DNA from: Hygrocybe punicea
Lineage: Eukaryota; Basidiomycota; Agaricomycetes; Agaricales; Hygrophoraceae
Direction of reading: 5' to 3'
Assembly (NCBI GenBank): GCA_963556145.1
Contig: OY744471.1
Location: forward strand, 4,333,590-4,397,589
Length of the DNA: 64,000 nt
In this document: in pieces, positions 12,439 through 23,978 of the stretch
Layout of the letters: each line of letters starts with the position of its first letter
How positions within the stretch are numbered: the first letter of the stretch is position 1
Position numbers and translations under genes: made by a program
Notes under the pieces: model-generated
What the model saw: only the letters and a program-made list of their open reading frames with translations
What the model was told of the DNA's origin: nothing
The model's database searches: none

Positions 12439-13341
12439 TTGCTGTTTTCAGAACAGTTGTCACATCATGTGACAAGACTCTTTCTTGAGCCAAACTTGTG
12501 AGAAGTGCTACACACTCAATTCTCAATTGAATCATTATTTAAAATTTTATATTTTAGACTTCACATTTTGGATTGGAGAGATATCCTGATAACAGTTTAC
12601 TTTCCAATTATCTAAAACTACTTTGGATGAAATATAGTTAATATTGAGCAGGTGCTCAGGTAGTTTTGAGACTATTCCATTATTTATTCATAGCACAGGA
12701 GATGTATCTTATTTTTTTTACATAAAATAGCACTCACCTATTTGGATGGTGGAAGACATTTTACTTATATTACAGTCATTTGTAGTGAGCTTGACACTTT
12801 TTGGAACTTTTTAATCAATTGAAACAATATGGACTTGGTGAAATTTTCTGTGCTCTACCTTGTATCTCATGAAATATTGCACAGATCAACATGGTTATAG
12901 AGAGAATATTATTGTATACAATATACAATATACAATATACAATACAATAATATTCTCTCTATAACCATGTTGATCTGTGCAATATTTCATGTAGAGCACA
13001 GAAAATTTCACCAAGTCCATATTGTTTCAATTGATTAAAAAAATTCTAAAAAAGTGTCAAGTTCACCACAAATGACTGTAAACTACTTGAGCATCTGTTA
13101 AATATTCATTATACTTTATTCAAGGTCTTATTAAATTATTGGAAGGTAAACTGCCATTGGGAAATTAAATAATAATTCAATCAAATTTACATTATTACCA
13201 GCATCTAGAGCTGATTGAGGGTTCAGAATCACCTGAGATCATGAAAATTGGTTGAGAATTGGGTGTGTAGGACTTCTCACAAGTTTGGTTCAAGAAAGAA
13301 TGTTGTCACATGATGTGACAACTATTCTGAAAACAGCAATA
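12437..13341. mobile_element. Foldback MITE 3, 901 bp, with TA duplication
   Basis: Palindrome of about 430-bp arms. The left end TTGCTGTTTTCAGAACAGTT (12439) mirrors the right end finishing at 13339, with TA on each side (12437-12438 and 13340-13341). The arms share GTCACATCATGTGAC and CAAACTTGTGAGAAG. The loop near 12910-12950 is a run of TACAATA repeats flanked by ATAATATTCTCTCTATAACC. It abuts MITE 2 directly. No ORF. Confidence 0.8.
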
Positions 13342-13549
13342 CCTCCACTGTGAGATGTTTATTATACAATAATAGTACCTATGACTAAGATTCTTGTGCA
13401 TCAATTGTGTTAGGAAAACATCTCGAGTGCACTACATTAAATATCATGTATATTATAATATAAAAGTCATGTGACTGTCAGAATATGTGCAAAGTTCAAT
13501 TATTATATAATTTCAACAGACCCCACACCTACTGCAACCTCTGTACATC

Positions 13550-13900
13550 CACTATTGTGACCTCTTGGCACCTACTGCAACCTCCATTAGATGGTTCAAT
13601 CAGTGAGTTTTTAAAAAAGAAATTTATCTATTATCTATTACATATTGACTACTAGCACACCCTGATACCCTCACCCTCATGTTGGCCAGCACTGAGGAGG
13701 CAGATGATGGGACCACCACTGCAATTGCAAAGACAGGAATGGGGATGAGGAATACCAAGATGATGAGAATGATCAAGATGACAAAAACAACAGGAACAAA
13801 ATGGAGCAACTCCAGAAATGACTACAGAGATGACTACAGAGATGGGAATGACAACAGAGATGGAAAAGACAACAGTGGCAGAGATTAATGAGATGGCAAT
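13550..13900 (-). repeat. Dispersed repeat, related to 44.96-45.34 kb
   Basis: The reverse complement of about 13640-13830 matches 45150-45330 (shared features: CCTCATCCCCATTCCTGTC, then GTGGTCCCAT, then TGCCTCCTCRGTGCTGGC, then AGTAGTCA). A second, shorter relative lies at 44960-45060. The translated minus strand is a run of hydrophobic residues, but no family is recognised. Short GAYTACAGAGATG repeats follow at 13815-13885. Confidence 0.55.
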
Positions 13901-13964
13901 GTGGCTCTTGGTACTGTTGCTGGAAAACCTTTCTGTGTTGGGTCAGCCAATAATTTCTTTCTCT

Positions 13965-14760
13965 TACAGCTGATTTCATATTGATGTGGAAAAGTGAGAA
14001 AAAAATCAAGATGGCACAACTTCACTGCCACACAGCATTGGACTCTGAGTTTCAAACCTTTACAGTCACGCAACATATTAGGAAATAACATTTGACTGCT
14101 GTATGTAATTATCTCTTGAAATAATGAATGGATTTGAATTAGTGTAGAGAGAAAGCTTCACTATTTAATGAGAAATAGCCACTCCTGTAATGATATCCTA
14201 AAAAGCATTGGTTCTAAAAGAGTTACAGATGACATAGTGACCTTCAGCCATCCAGATCTATACAGTGAATAATTCCACAACAAGGGCTTGGGTTAACACA
14301 ATTGTAAGGGGTTAATTGGTCTGATTGTCAGATGTTAAAGCCATGATACTGAGATTTTGCTTATTTCAAGGAATAATGGGTCTGTTTGGAGTAAATGTTA
14401 TCACAATTTTCTTGAGAATTAAATAGGCAACAAACATTATCTTAGATTTTACCCACCAATTAACTCCTTACAATTGTGTTAACCCAAGCTCTTGTTGTAG
14501 AATTATTTACTGTATAGATTTGAATGGCTGAAGGTTACTATGTCATTTGTAACTCTTTTAGAACCAATGATTTTTAGGATATCATTACAGGAGTGGCTAT
14601 TTCTCATTAAATAGATAAGCTTTCTCTACATACAGCAGTCAAATGTTATTTCCTAATGTGTCACATGACTGTAAAGGTTTGAAACTCAGAGTCTAATGCC
14701 ATGTGGCAGTTGGAGCTGCATCACCTTAAGTTTTTCTACATCAATATAAAATGAGCTATA
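13965..14760. mobile_element. Foldback MITE 4, 792 bp, with TA duplication
   Basis: Palindrome centred near 14360. The left end CAGCTGATTTCATATTGATG (13967) pairs with the right end at 14758. The arms share GTTTCAAACCTTTACAGTCA, CAGTCAAATGTTATTTCCTA and GGGTTAACACAATTGTAAG. TA flanks both ends (13965-13966 and 14759-14760). The CAGCT terminus resembles MITE 1, suggesting the same pogo/mariner-type source. It sits directly upstream of the BRF1-like fragment. Confidence 0.75.
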
Positions 14761-14764
14761 AGTT

Positions 14765-15614
14765 GTTCCTGCATTTTTAGCAACTAGTTGTGCATCGACT
14801 TTTACTGCAGGACACATCCAACTCATATGATGCACAGAAGCCCAGATAAATCTATTTGAACTCAGCCATACCTATCTTTGACCTGCTCAAGCACTTGGTG
14901 ATGAAACACATGCTATGCTTAGGGAAGAGCAAGGGTATGGAAAGGGTTGTAAGTGTTTTATGTCATCTTATGTCTGAAAAACATTCTTATATCTTAACCC
15001 CTGAAATCCAACTTTTGCAAGGATCATTATATATATCAGAAATGAGTTTCTACATGATGTAAAATCTAAAATTAAATTATTTATTCTAAAAGAAGCAAAC
15101 TTAATAAAAATGTTCTCTCATACTCTGAGTTTTTGCTTACTTTGTACCCTATGTACCCTTCATACCCTTGGCTATAATATGGTAATTTAGACAGATTGGT
15201 TAGATTAATCAATCACAGGTACCTAGACAACATAAAATACTACCTTCTAATGTATGATTTTTCTCTGTGATTGGAATCTTGAATCTTGAATCCTGAGCCA
15301 CAAAACTGAGATTGATACCAAGCTATATAAAACCCTTTTCATACCCTTGCTCTTCCCTAGTGGCCCATGCTGTACAGTTCTTCCAGCAATTTGACCAGAA
15401 CTGGATGATGAAAGGTCATTGGCCTGCAGGTATTTGTGGGGCAGCAATACTTCTTGCAGCTTGCATGATCAAATTTAGGAGGAGCATCAAAGAGATTGTC
15501 GAGATTTCAGACACTACTCTCAAGAAACATTTTGGCAAGTTTAAGAAGACACCTAACATTAGCAGATTTAAGGAGCATACAGTTACCCACCAGCATCCAC
15601 AAAAGAAAAGATAA
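14765..15614 (+). pseudogene. BRF1: BRF1-like (TFIIIB subunit) gene fragment, split by a MITE
   Basis: BRF1 is the TFIIB-related part of the RNA polymerase III initiation factor TFIIIB. After 15360 the frame reads VAHAVQFFQQFDQNWMMKG, then HWPAGICGAAILLAACM, then FRRSIKEIVEISDTTLKKHF and a KTP motif, closely following the second cyclin fold of BRF1. Before the MITE, weaker matches remain: GHIQLI (cf. HMLID), INLFELSHTYL and ALGDETHA. There are internal stops, a one-base shift across the MITE, and no zinc ribbon or C-terminal half. It is a dead fragment, either a relic or a captured piece. A different cyclin-fold protein is possible but less likely. Confidence 0.6.
14920..15359. mobile_element. 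MITE 5, 436 bp, inserted in the BRF1-like fragment
   Basis: Terminal inverted repeats GGGAAGAGCAAGGGTATG (14922) and its complement ending at 15357 continue through AAAGGGTT, and are flanked by TA on both sides. No coding capacity. Skipping it brings the two BRF1-like halves together. Confidence 0.75.
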
Positions 15615-17332
15615 GGTCAACCTAGCAATCACTTCCATAACTGATTTTAACCAACAATGTCTATAACAACTAACCAGTTCTAACATACATAATAACTTGT
15701 CCCGTTATCCACACCAGCTATTAACTCAAAAGGCTGCCATCTGCATTCCTAAAACCTAACGCCCATGACATGACTACACCTTCAGGTAGGTTGGGCAACC
15801 TCAAGTCTTCACACTTTGGGTCATCATAGAATCAATGTCTTCCATAGTCTTTCTTTGCTATATATACTGGAAACTGGCCAAAGGGGAAAGATGCAAGTTT
15901 TGACTGCTTAATGGATCCAAGAAATTCTTGACAATGAGTCACTGCTGCCAAATGTGAGTGTCTTTATTGAAAGTAAGAGGATTTGAAATCAAAGCCACAG
16001 ACTCATGGTGTGCTAACACCCATAGTACTATATGACTAGTTCAATAATCTTGTCCATTTCAGTGATGTCATTGTCAAACCACAGAAGAAATACCACTGAC
16101 AAGAATCATCTCAAGGAGTGTACTAGATTCACTGTGAATGGATCCAGTGGCCTCTGGGCCACATCTGGACAGTGTCATCTTGCAGTGAAAAATGAGCTTC
16201 ATAAGATGATGAGAGATTTCATGGAAGGTTGTTATGGCCAAGATGGTGAGGAGAAAGACATGCAAATCAGAGTCCTAAAGGTGTGTGAAGTGAAGTACAT
16301 AAGTCAACTATGCATTCTCCAGAGCTGTGATCAGATCTGGATTCAGCTGAATTTCAGATGCTGTCATTGATTTTTTGGTATTCCCCCAAACAATGCCATT
16401 ACAGCTGTCCATCCACTGTTCCAATAGTGTATGAGGATTGGCCAAAATGCTGTCAGAGTATCAAGAGCTGTGGTGTCAGCAGGTTTGCTAATGGTACATG
16501 AGGCATCCATTTTCTAACGGAAGATCTCACATATTGTCTCAGAGGAATTCCTGTAGTCTATGGCACTGGTCAAAATTTGGGGGACTGCACATCCAATGGC
16601 AAGGTGTAGTTGGTGAGGTGAACAGTCTTTCTTCTGGGCAGAGCAGCACCAGTCTGAAACCTTGGCTATACAATGTGGCATAAAACAGAGCATAGAAACC
16701 AAGGATGGTAATGGTGGGGACAATCCAGCCTTTCATACTGGATAGTGGATTATGTCACAAAGGTGATAGGAAGCTTAACTCTGTTGTGCAGTTGTTTATG
16801 CAAAACATTGTAGTGGCAACCCTGCCATTCTGAGGCATAGGGTTACCATCGATTACTTGACTATCCCAACAGGCTCAAATTCACTTTTTCTCACCACCAA
16901 ACCACTTTCACCCACTCACCCTCAATACCAGCACAGAAGACTCCTCCTATAGATTGTAGTTTTAGTCAGGATCAAGTGGGCCCAGGGCGGAAAGCAAAGA
17001 AACCTACTGGGCTTCAGATGACCGACATTGCAGACTTATGCTGGGCCAGGGGTGTGATTGTGGGACTGCCACAATAATAAGGAAGATGGTAATCAGGTTG
17101 ATTGTGGATGAGAGCATTGTGAATATAGGTGTCTGGTATGTTCAGTGTGGTAAGAGACCAGCTCTGGGGAAGATGTACAACTCATTGCTTTTATATTTTT
17201 CAAAGGCTTTCCATAGGGTATGCCCTGGCATCCTTAGCAATGAGTTCCCACCTAGGATCAATAGCAGGCAGTCCAAGAAATTATGAACCATCAATCATTA
17301 TTCAGACTAGTGCCCATGCCAAAGGGGCTCAG
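15615..17332. other. Unassigned region with possible minus-strand gene remnant
   Basis: No confident gene. On the minus strand about 15945-15740 reads FLGSIKQSKLASFPFGQFPVY, then AKKDYGRH, a stop, FYDDPKCEDLRLPNLPEG and MSWALGFRNADGSLLS. This looks like former protein sequence, but I do not recognise the family. Further short ORFs (16032-16370 plus, 16539-16736 minus, 17038-17286 plus) carry no identifiable motif. Confidence 0.3.
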
Positions 17333-18988
17333 TGTTATGAATCGCTTCTACAGCAGGCTCTGGCAACAATCAACTTAACTAGGAGTCAGTTTCAAGAGGA
17401 GGAAAAGTAGCTTTCATATTGCTTTACATAGGGCTAACACCTAAGACAATACTGCTATGAGGGGGTTTTGAGGTCTAGTACAAACTGTGGGGGTTATCCA
17501 AAGCCAGATAGGTCAGGCCAAAAACCAGACTAAATGTAAAGGAAGGAAAAGAAGAAAAAGTCCAACCAACTACAAGAACAGTACATATAGTGAATGGTTC
17601 TTGAGGGGAGGCAAATAGAAGTCCAATCATGAGGCTACAGTACATCCAACTACAGCATGTGTTCACCATGAGGTGGACATGAGGCAGCCTCATGTCAATG
17701 TTCTTGTGATCCAACTGGAGGCCTGGGTGTCATTGAGGGATAGAGAAGGTCTAGATGACTTAGATGATTTGTAATTGGGTCATGTGATATACAGGATTAC
17801 CAATTTTGAGCATATACCTGCAGCAATGGGTAAGTGGATGGTCTGGCAAGTGAATTGCGTCAGTCGGGTTTGAGAGAGACATCATCCAGTATGGGGTTGA
17901 TGAAGGGAGTGTCCTGAGGTGGTGTGGGAATAACAGTGAAGTCAGCATGAAATAAAACAAAGGAGTGTGTTGGGAGAAAACCAACTGGGATGGTGGAATA
18001 ATCAAAGTCAGGCATGCAGACAGCCTAAGTTGTACTGGATGATGACATCTGCATCAATGACATATTGAGGGGTGATGTCTCATTGCATATAGGGAGAAAT
18101 CATATCCACCTGATGTCAGCATTTGTCCAATAAAGGAAATGAGTATGGGAGTCCAGACAGTGAGTCATGTCATAGGTGTCATAGGTCATGACAATGCATA
18201 ATTGGGTACTGCATGAGGCATGCATGCAGGTGAGAGAGGTTGTTGAGACACCAGAAGTTGGTCTGGATGTGGGGTGAGTTCTGAGTCCAACAACAGTTCT
18301 CGAGCTCTTCAGAGATGAAAGTAAGAGGGGGAATCCAATCTGTATTTGTACTTGTTGTACTACCATAAGTACAAAACAACAACTAACTAATAAAAATGGT
18401 AAAATATAACAACCAGACGTCAGATATGCAGCATGCATATCATGTTGTGATAGCAAACGCACTCACGGCCCGATCCGAAGCTTATCACCTAGATTAGATC
18501 TCCCCCTTATCACATGATAGATTACCGTTCCATCTTATCTCATGAGCCATTCCTTTCTTATACATTTATCCTTTGTTCGCGTAGTATTTAGTCTACTCTC
18601 GCTACATGTAGAAGACCTCAGTTGCGCTTGCCTTTCCGCACTGAGGTCTGTTACCCTTTCATTTACTTTCACACATTTTACTGACAATTACCTAGTTATT
18701 GTACCACTACTAGGTAATAATACATTGCAGTTGCGCTTGCCTTTCCACACTGAGTTATTGTACCACTACTAGCTTCTACATATCATCCAATGTTATGGAT
18801 AGAAAAGGATAAATGAATGTAGGTCCAGGTTTCAAGTCATGGCACAAATGACAAGCTGTGGGAGTGGATCCTTGGGTACTGCATTGAGAGAATGATGTGT
18901 GACAAATAAACAATAGAGGTTGGTTTACTGGATCAGGAATTCATATGGTCTGCAGTCAAGGTCCAAAGGGACATGCTCTGGAGATGGT
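17333..18988 (-). mobile_element. Degraded long LTR, copy A (minus orientation)
   Basis: Begins TGTTATGAATCGCTTCTACAGC and follows the sequence of copy B (22367-23405) through landmarks such as CAACAATCAACTTAACTAG, AAAGGAAAAGAAGAAAAAGTCC and the GAAAAGGATAAATGAA block. The match is interrupted by unrelated sequence at 18151-18779 and stops near 18988, where the minisatellite starts. Truncated and CpG-poor compared with copy B. Confidence 0.7.
18151..18779. mobile_element. Insertion of unknown class within LTR copy A
   Basis: About 630 bp absent from copies B and C. It contains a repeated CAGTTGCGCTTGCCTTTCC block (18620 and 18730) and TTATTGTACCACTACTAG repeats (18696 and 18754). The last part (TG..CA ends, promoter-like AT-rich stretch) may be a Copia-type LTR piece, but no target duplication was found. 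Confidence 0.35.
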
Positions 18989-19019
18989 CAGATCAGGAGC
19001 CCTTTCAGTGTATCTTTTC

Positions 19020-19381
19020 CATGAAACATGGGTCAGCCGAGATGGGCAATTCCCACTTGACGTGGGCCAGCTGACCTCGGCTGACCAATATCTTTTCCCA
19101 AGGCAGATGGCTTGGCTGAGGCATACAGCTGGCCAGCCCCAGTGGGTTGGCCAACTGGGGGATATTTCCCCCAACCTGGTGGGGGTTTCAGCTTGCCATC
19201 AGACATGGGTTGGCTGACCCTCTGGGATATATTCGCTGCTCAGTAGGCATGGGTTGGCTGACCCATTGAAATATATTGGCTGCCCATCAGACATGGGTGG
19301 GCCAACCATCTGCCATATATTGGCTGTCCATCAGATGTGGGTTGGCTGACCCTCTGCCATATATTGGCTGGCCATCAGATG
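19020..19381 (+). repeat. 45-bp minisatellite, left part
   Basis: About eight imperfect units built on GGGTTGGCTGACC, then CTGCCATATATTGGCTG and CCATCAGA. Well-kept neighbouring units (19262-19372) are exactly 45 bp, i.e. 15 codons. It continues after the hAT MITE at 20499. Confidence 0.8.
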
Positions 19382-20506
19382 TAGGCAATGACACGGGTAT
19401 ACCTGTGGGTGTCCTGAGGCCAACCTGTACCCGAACCCGCTCCAACCCATACCCGTCTACCCATGGGTCTTTTTTCAGTGGGTAGATGGTGGGTAGTGGT
19501 GGGTCGGGTACAGGTATTGACCTGTGCAGGAAACCTGGCGGGTTCCAGCCCACATCTACCTCGCGTTGCTGACATGCACCTCAATTGACGTGGCGCTGTG
19601 CAAATGTGAGGAGTGGGGGGGGCTGGGAACCACACGACGGGTAATTCTCGTGGGGAGTGGGGGGCTGGGAACCAGGCGATGGGTGGTTCTCGTGGGCGAG
19701 AGTCTCTTGCCCATCATATCCATCTCCTCGTTCCCTGCACCATCTCCCATTCTCCCCTTCCTCTCATCCTCCTTCATCGTCTCAAACCTTGTGTACGTGT
19801 CGTCTCGAACCCTGCGTACGCGTCAGCCCGCGTTTTGATGCCGTTGAGCCTTGGCGTTCGCAGTTGCGGCATCTGTCTGGTGGCATCGTGATTCTGGGCT
19901 GATGTGGACGCATGTGGGCATGTAATTGGGGGGAACGGGGTCTGGCACGTGTTTGGGCATGTTCTGTTGCATGGGCACAGGCTTTGGGGCCTGTGTGGGC
20001 GTCAAATGGTCGGGTGTTGTGGGACCGTGGTCTGGGATGCATTTGAATGCGTTTTCTTGCATGGGCACGGGGGTTTGGGTCTGGGTGGGAGTTGAGACGC
20101 GTTCGGACGCGTTTTGCAGCGGGGACGGTGTGTTTGGGGCTGACGCAGGCATGTGATGCGTCTCCCGTTGGGTTTTGGGCACGTTTGGGCACTATTTGAT
20201 GATGGGGCGTCATGCAACATGTTGGGACATGGTTTCGTGCGAGGATGCCAGTGGGGCCATTTGGGTCGACGTGGAGATGCCATGATGTTTGCGTCAAGGC
20301 GGAGGCGGTGGGCACTTGAAAACGGGTTGCAGCTGGGTTGTTGCGTCCATTTGTGTTGATGCTGATATGCAGGTCTGCCAAGACCCGCAGTCATGGGTAT
20401 AGGTTTTGCCCAGGTCCAAAAAAGGTAACCCGTACCTGTACCCGGCAGTACCCATACCTGCAACCCGTGTGGGTTACCTGTACCTGTGTCATTGCCTAAT
20501 CAGATG
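19374..20506. mobile_element. Non-autonomous hAT element with 8-bp target duplication
   Basis: Terminal repeats TAGGCAATGACACGGGTA (19382) and the complement of TAGGCAATGACACAGGTA (ending 20498). The flanking octamer ATCAGATG is present on both sides (19374-19381 and 20499-20506). Length 1117 bp. The TAGG ends and 8-bp duplication fit hAT. The interior has no transposase; it carries subterminal GGGTACAGGTA-type repeats and a GGCATGTTTGGGCACG-like repeated block (19910-20200). A partial relative begins at 56634. Confidence 0.85.
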
Positions 20507-20940
20507 TGGGTTGGCCGACCCTCTGCCATATATTGGCTGGCCATCTGGCATGGGTTGGCTGACCCACTTGCATATTTGGCTGGCCAAGAAGCCTAGGTTG
20601 GCTGACTCTCTGGCATATCTTGGCTGGCCATCAGGCCTGGGTTGGCAAACCAACTTACACATTTTGGCTGGCCATCTGACATGGGTTGGCCGACCCACTG
20701 GCATATATGGGCTTGCCATCAAGCATGGGTTGGCCAACCATATCGGCTCCCTATCAGGCATTGGCCAGCAAACCAGCAGGGATATTTTACCTGGCCATCA
20801 GGCATTGGTTGGCTGACTAGCAGAGAAATGTGGTTGGCCAGCAGAGATGGGTTGGCTGATGCATTGGCTGGCCAGTTAGCATGGGTTGATCAACTGCATT
20901 GGGTACATTGGCTAGTCAACTAATAGTGTTTGGCCTACCA
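20499..20940 (+). repeat. 45-bp minisatellite, right part
   Basis: Continuation of the array after the hAT MITE: units keep TGGCTGGCCATCAGRC and GGGTTGG, but diverge toward 20940. The array codes an open Gly/Trp/His-rich frame on the plus strand (20406-20816) only because the unit length is a multiple of three. Confidence 0.75.
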
Positions 20941-22366
20941 TGGAACAGCATCTTGTGGGAATTTGTTTTTACCAGGAAATATTTTGCTCAGCCAGCACAA
21001 GCTGGTTTTCACAGAGGTGGGTGGTCATTTCACCTAGCCAATAGGTATGACTGAGCAATCTGAGAGATTTATCTTGTTGGGTCACATGCTCCAATTTCAA
21101 GACAACCAATTACATGAAAAGTGGCTGGTTCAATCAAGTAATATTCTTCTATGTACTCACATATTTTCATCTTGAGAAGATATCTGAAGACTTATGGTTA
21201 GGGTTGGCAGCAATAAAAATCAATAAATACTGATGGATGGCCACCAGCGATTTACATTACATCCACTAAAGTACAACAATGTGAAATAACACATTTAAGT
21301 GTAAAAATAGCACTTCAAAGAAAATACAGTTGCAAAGAAAAGTCATTCAGTCTCAATCTCAAAGGAGGAGCTCTTGTCCTTCTTGATCAAGACTGATTGA
21401 CAAGAGAAGTAATGTCAAAATTTTTGAGAACACAGAACAAACGAACCATGAAAATACAAACAAACACAATACAAGAAATTGAGACAAGTAAAATACATCA
21501 CCTGTTGATGCAATGTCAATAATACAAGGATTAATAATGAAAATGAGACTTACCCAATAAATTCTTGTCGATGCCACCAGGCCTGCTACAAGTAGGTTGC
21601 CCAGCCAGGAACTCAGGTGGATTCACCCTCCCTGAATTCCTAATCGAAGACCCATGGTGGCAAGCACTCATTGCTGAGGACCCACCACCGACGGTTGGGC
21701 ATGCAGAGATACCACAATATTCACTAAAAAGTAATCCTTGAACAGAGTATTGTTAGTAATCAGCTAACAGAAATCCCTTATCTGAATGCAAACATGACAA
21801 AGACAATACCTGACTGTGAAAAAAACAACAGCAAATAGAGTAGCCTGTGAAATAAACAGCAAATCCAAATGAAATCACATACCAGTCATGCCAATAACAC
21901 TCCAGAATCTCTGGTTGTTGCCCAGTACAACAACCAAAGATCCTGTTGTGTTATCAAAGGTGGCAGTGGTGGTAGTGAGGTAAGATGAAAATTTCAACTG
22001 CATTTGATGGGCTTGTAGTTATTTGGTCTTGTAGTTATTTGTTCATGTGACCCGACGCGTTGTGTTGACTATGTCACACATATGTCACAATATGGGATGT
22101 GACACTGCTGGGCACCCAGCATAACACATGTCACGTGTCATGTGTAGACATGCTTTGTTGATCGTCATGTGATACATGCGTTCTGACTTTCAGGCCAGGT
22201 AAGTGGCAAGTCATTTATGTATTTAAAATAAGGATGGTGGGGGGATTCCCCACCCTCATCTCATATCACTTGTAACTTGTCCTCCAGCCCCCACCTGTTC
22301 CATTGCTGCTGCTGCTGTTCCCCACCCCCGCAGCTGCTGCTACTGTTCCTGGCCCTGGTCCCACTG
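20941..22366. other. Unassigned region
   Basis: No gene recognised. Low-complexity GTGACACATGTCACGTGTCATG-like palindromic stretches lie at 22040-22180, and GCTGCTGCTG runs just before the LTR at 22367. Confidence 0.4.
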
Positions 22367-23028
22367 TGTTACGGATCGCTTCTGCAGCGGGCTCCGGCAA
22401 CAATCAACTTAACTAGGGATCGGATTCCAGAGGAGAGAAGAGCAGTTTTCATTGTTGCTTACTACTAAGACAACACTGCTAAGAGGGGGGGTTCATGGTA
22501 CAATGTCATTGCGAACCGTGGGGGTTACCCAAAACAAGATGAGTCTGCCCCAAGAACCAGACTAAACGTAAAGAAAGGAAAAGAAGAAAAAGTCCGAACC
22601 AACAACAAGAACAGTATATATAGTGACTGGTCTTGAGGGGAGGTAAATAGAAATACAACCATGAAGCCAGAACATGTCCAACTCTACCATGTGTTCACCA
22701 TGAGGTGTACATGAGGCGTCCTCATGTCGATGTTCTCGCGATCCAACTAGAGGCCCGGGTGTCGTTGAGGATAGAAGGAGTCTAGATGACTCGGATGATT
22801 TGTCATCGGATCATGTGACATGCAGAATTGCCAATTCGGGGTCTACACTTGCTGTAACGGGCAAGTGCGCAGTTTGGCAAATGCATTGCACGGTCGGGTC
22901 GAAGATGGGTATCGTCCAGTGTGGGGTTGGTGATGAGAGTGTCTTGAGGTAGCGTGGATATAGTGGCAAGGTTGGTATGAAAGAAAATGAAGGAATGTAT
23001 AGAGGAAAAAACCAACTAGGACAGTGGG

Positions 23029-23337
23029 CTAGTCGAGGTCAGACATGTGAACAGCATAAGCTGTACCGGATGATGATGTCTGTGTCAATGATGTATCGAG
23101 GGGCGGTGTCTTGTCCTGTGTGTGGAACAATGCGGTCCACCTGATGTCGGTATTTGTCCAAGAAAGGGTATCATTGTAAACGAGTGTGGGAGGTATCAAG
23201 ATTATAGATGGAAAAGGATAAATGAACGTGGGTCCAGGTTTCGAGTCATGGCATGAGTGACAAGCTGTGGGAACAAGTTGTCGGGTACTGCATTGAAGCA
23301 GTGTCGTGCGAACAATATACGATAGGGGTTGGTTCAC
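23029..23337 (-). CDS. LTR-internal ORF, 102 codons (copy B)
   Basis: Open frame starting MNQPLS and containing TACHSCHD and TNTDIRWT. The solo LTR copy C has an ORF of identical length at 57940-58248 with most residues kept and no indels. No domain recognised. Whether it is translated is unknown; conservation could simply reflect recent common origin. Confidence 0.35.
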   Translation of the reverse strand: MNQPLSYIVRTTLLQCSTRQLVPTACHSCHDSKPGPTFIYPFPSIILIPPTLVYNDTLSWTNTDIRWTALFHTQDKTPPLDTSLTQTSSSGTAYAVHMSDLD

Positions 23338-23542
23338 TGTTTGGGAAGTCGTATGGTCTGTGGTCGAAGTCCAAAAGAGTATGCTCCGGCGATGGTCAGA
23401 TTAGAGAGAACAGTGAAATGTCTCGTGATCGGGGATTGTTCAGAGTTCGCATGCAGGTGAGGAATGTCATCGGATCGTCAGGGAGGATAATGGTGGGCAC
23501 AGGGTATGAATATGGAAACCAAATATCCGAGAATGGCAATTG

Positions 23543-23779
23543 TCAATTACGTGTCAATATATTGTCGAGGTGGAAGTCAGAAGTATCAATGGCGGAAGGG
23601 TTTCGGTGCCGATGCCAAAGATAGACCATAACAAGGTAGAAACCGATCAGGAAGGTGATGGCAATGCTGCCAATAACAATTACGGTAATGAGCTGTGTCA
23701 GGAGTACAGCCATTGTGATCGGTTTGTCGTGGGATAGCGTAAACAAGATATCGAAGGGATAAGACAATGTCGGTGACAT
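23543..23779 (-). CDS. LTR-internal ORF with one predicted membrane helix (copy B)
   Basis: After an ATG at complement 23713 it reads MAVLLTQLITVIVIGSIAIT and FLIGFYLVMVYLW, one long hydrophobic segment, then HRHRNPSAIDTSDFHL. The counterpart in copy C (57569-57733) differs by an in-frame 6-bp indel and a few substitutions. It lies at the start of the LTR, where the last ORF of the older element would run in. Function unknown; possibly a small membrane protein or only a relic. Confidence 0.4.
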   Translation of the reverse strand: MSPTLSYPFDILFTLSHDKPITMAVLLTQLITVIVIGSIAITFLIGFYLVMVYLWHRHRNPSAIDTSDFHLDNILTRN

Positions 23780-23978
23780 CCATCGGCAAGGAGACTATTC
23801 GGGTACAACAAGGTCACGTGGGATATGTCCATGGTCGGTCTGGATTGTTCTAGAAGAAGGGACAAAAAGAGAACAAGAATAAGAAAATACAAGGATGTCC
23901 AAATGAAGAAACAATGACGTTGAAAGGAAGACAAAGGACAAAATGAAATGAAAAAGGAAGGTGTGCAGTGCAGAATCA

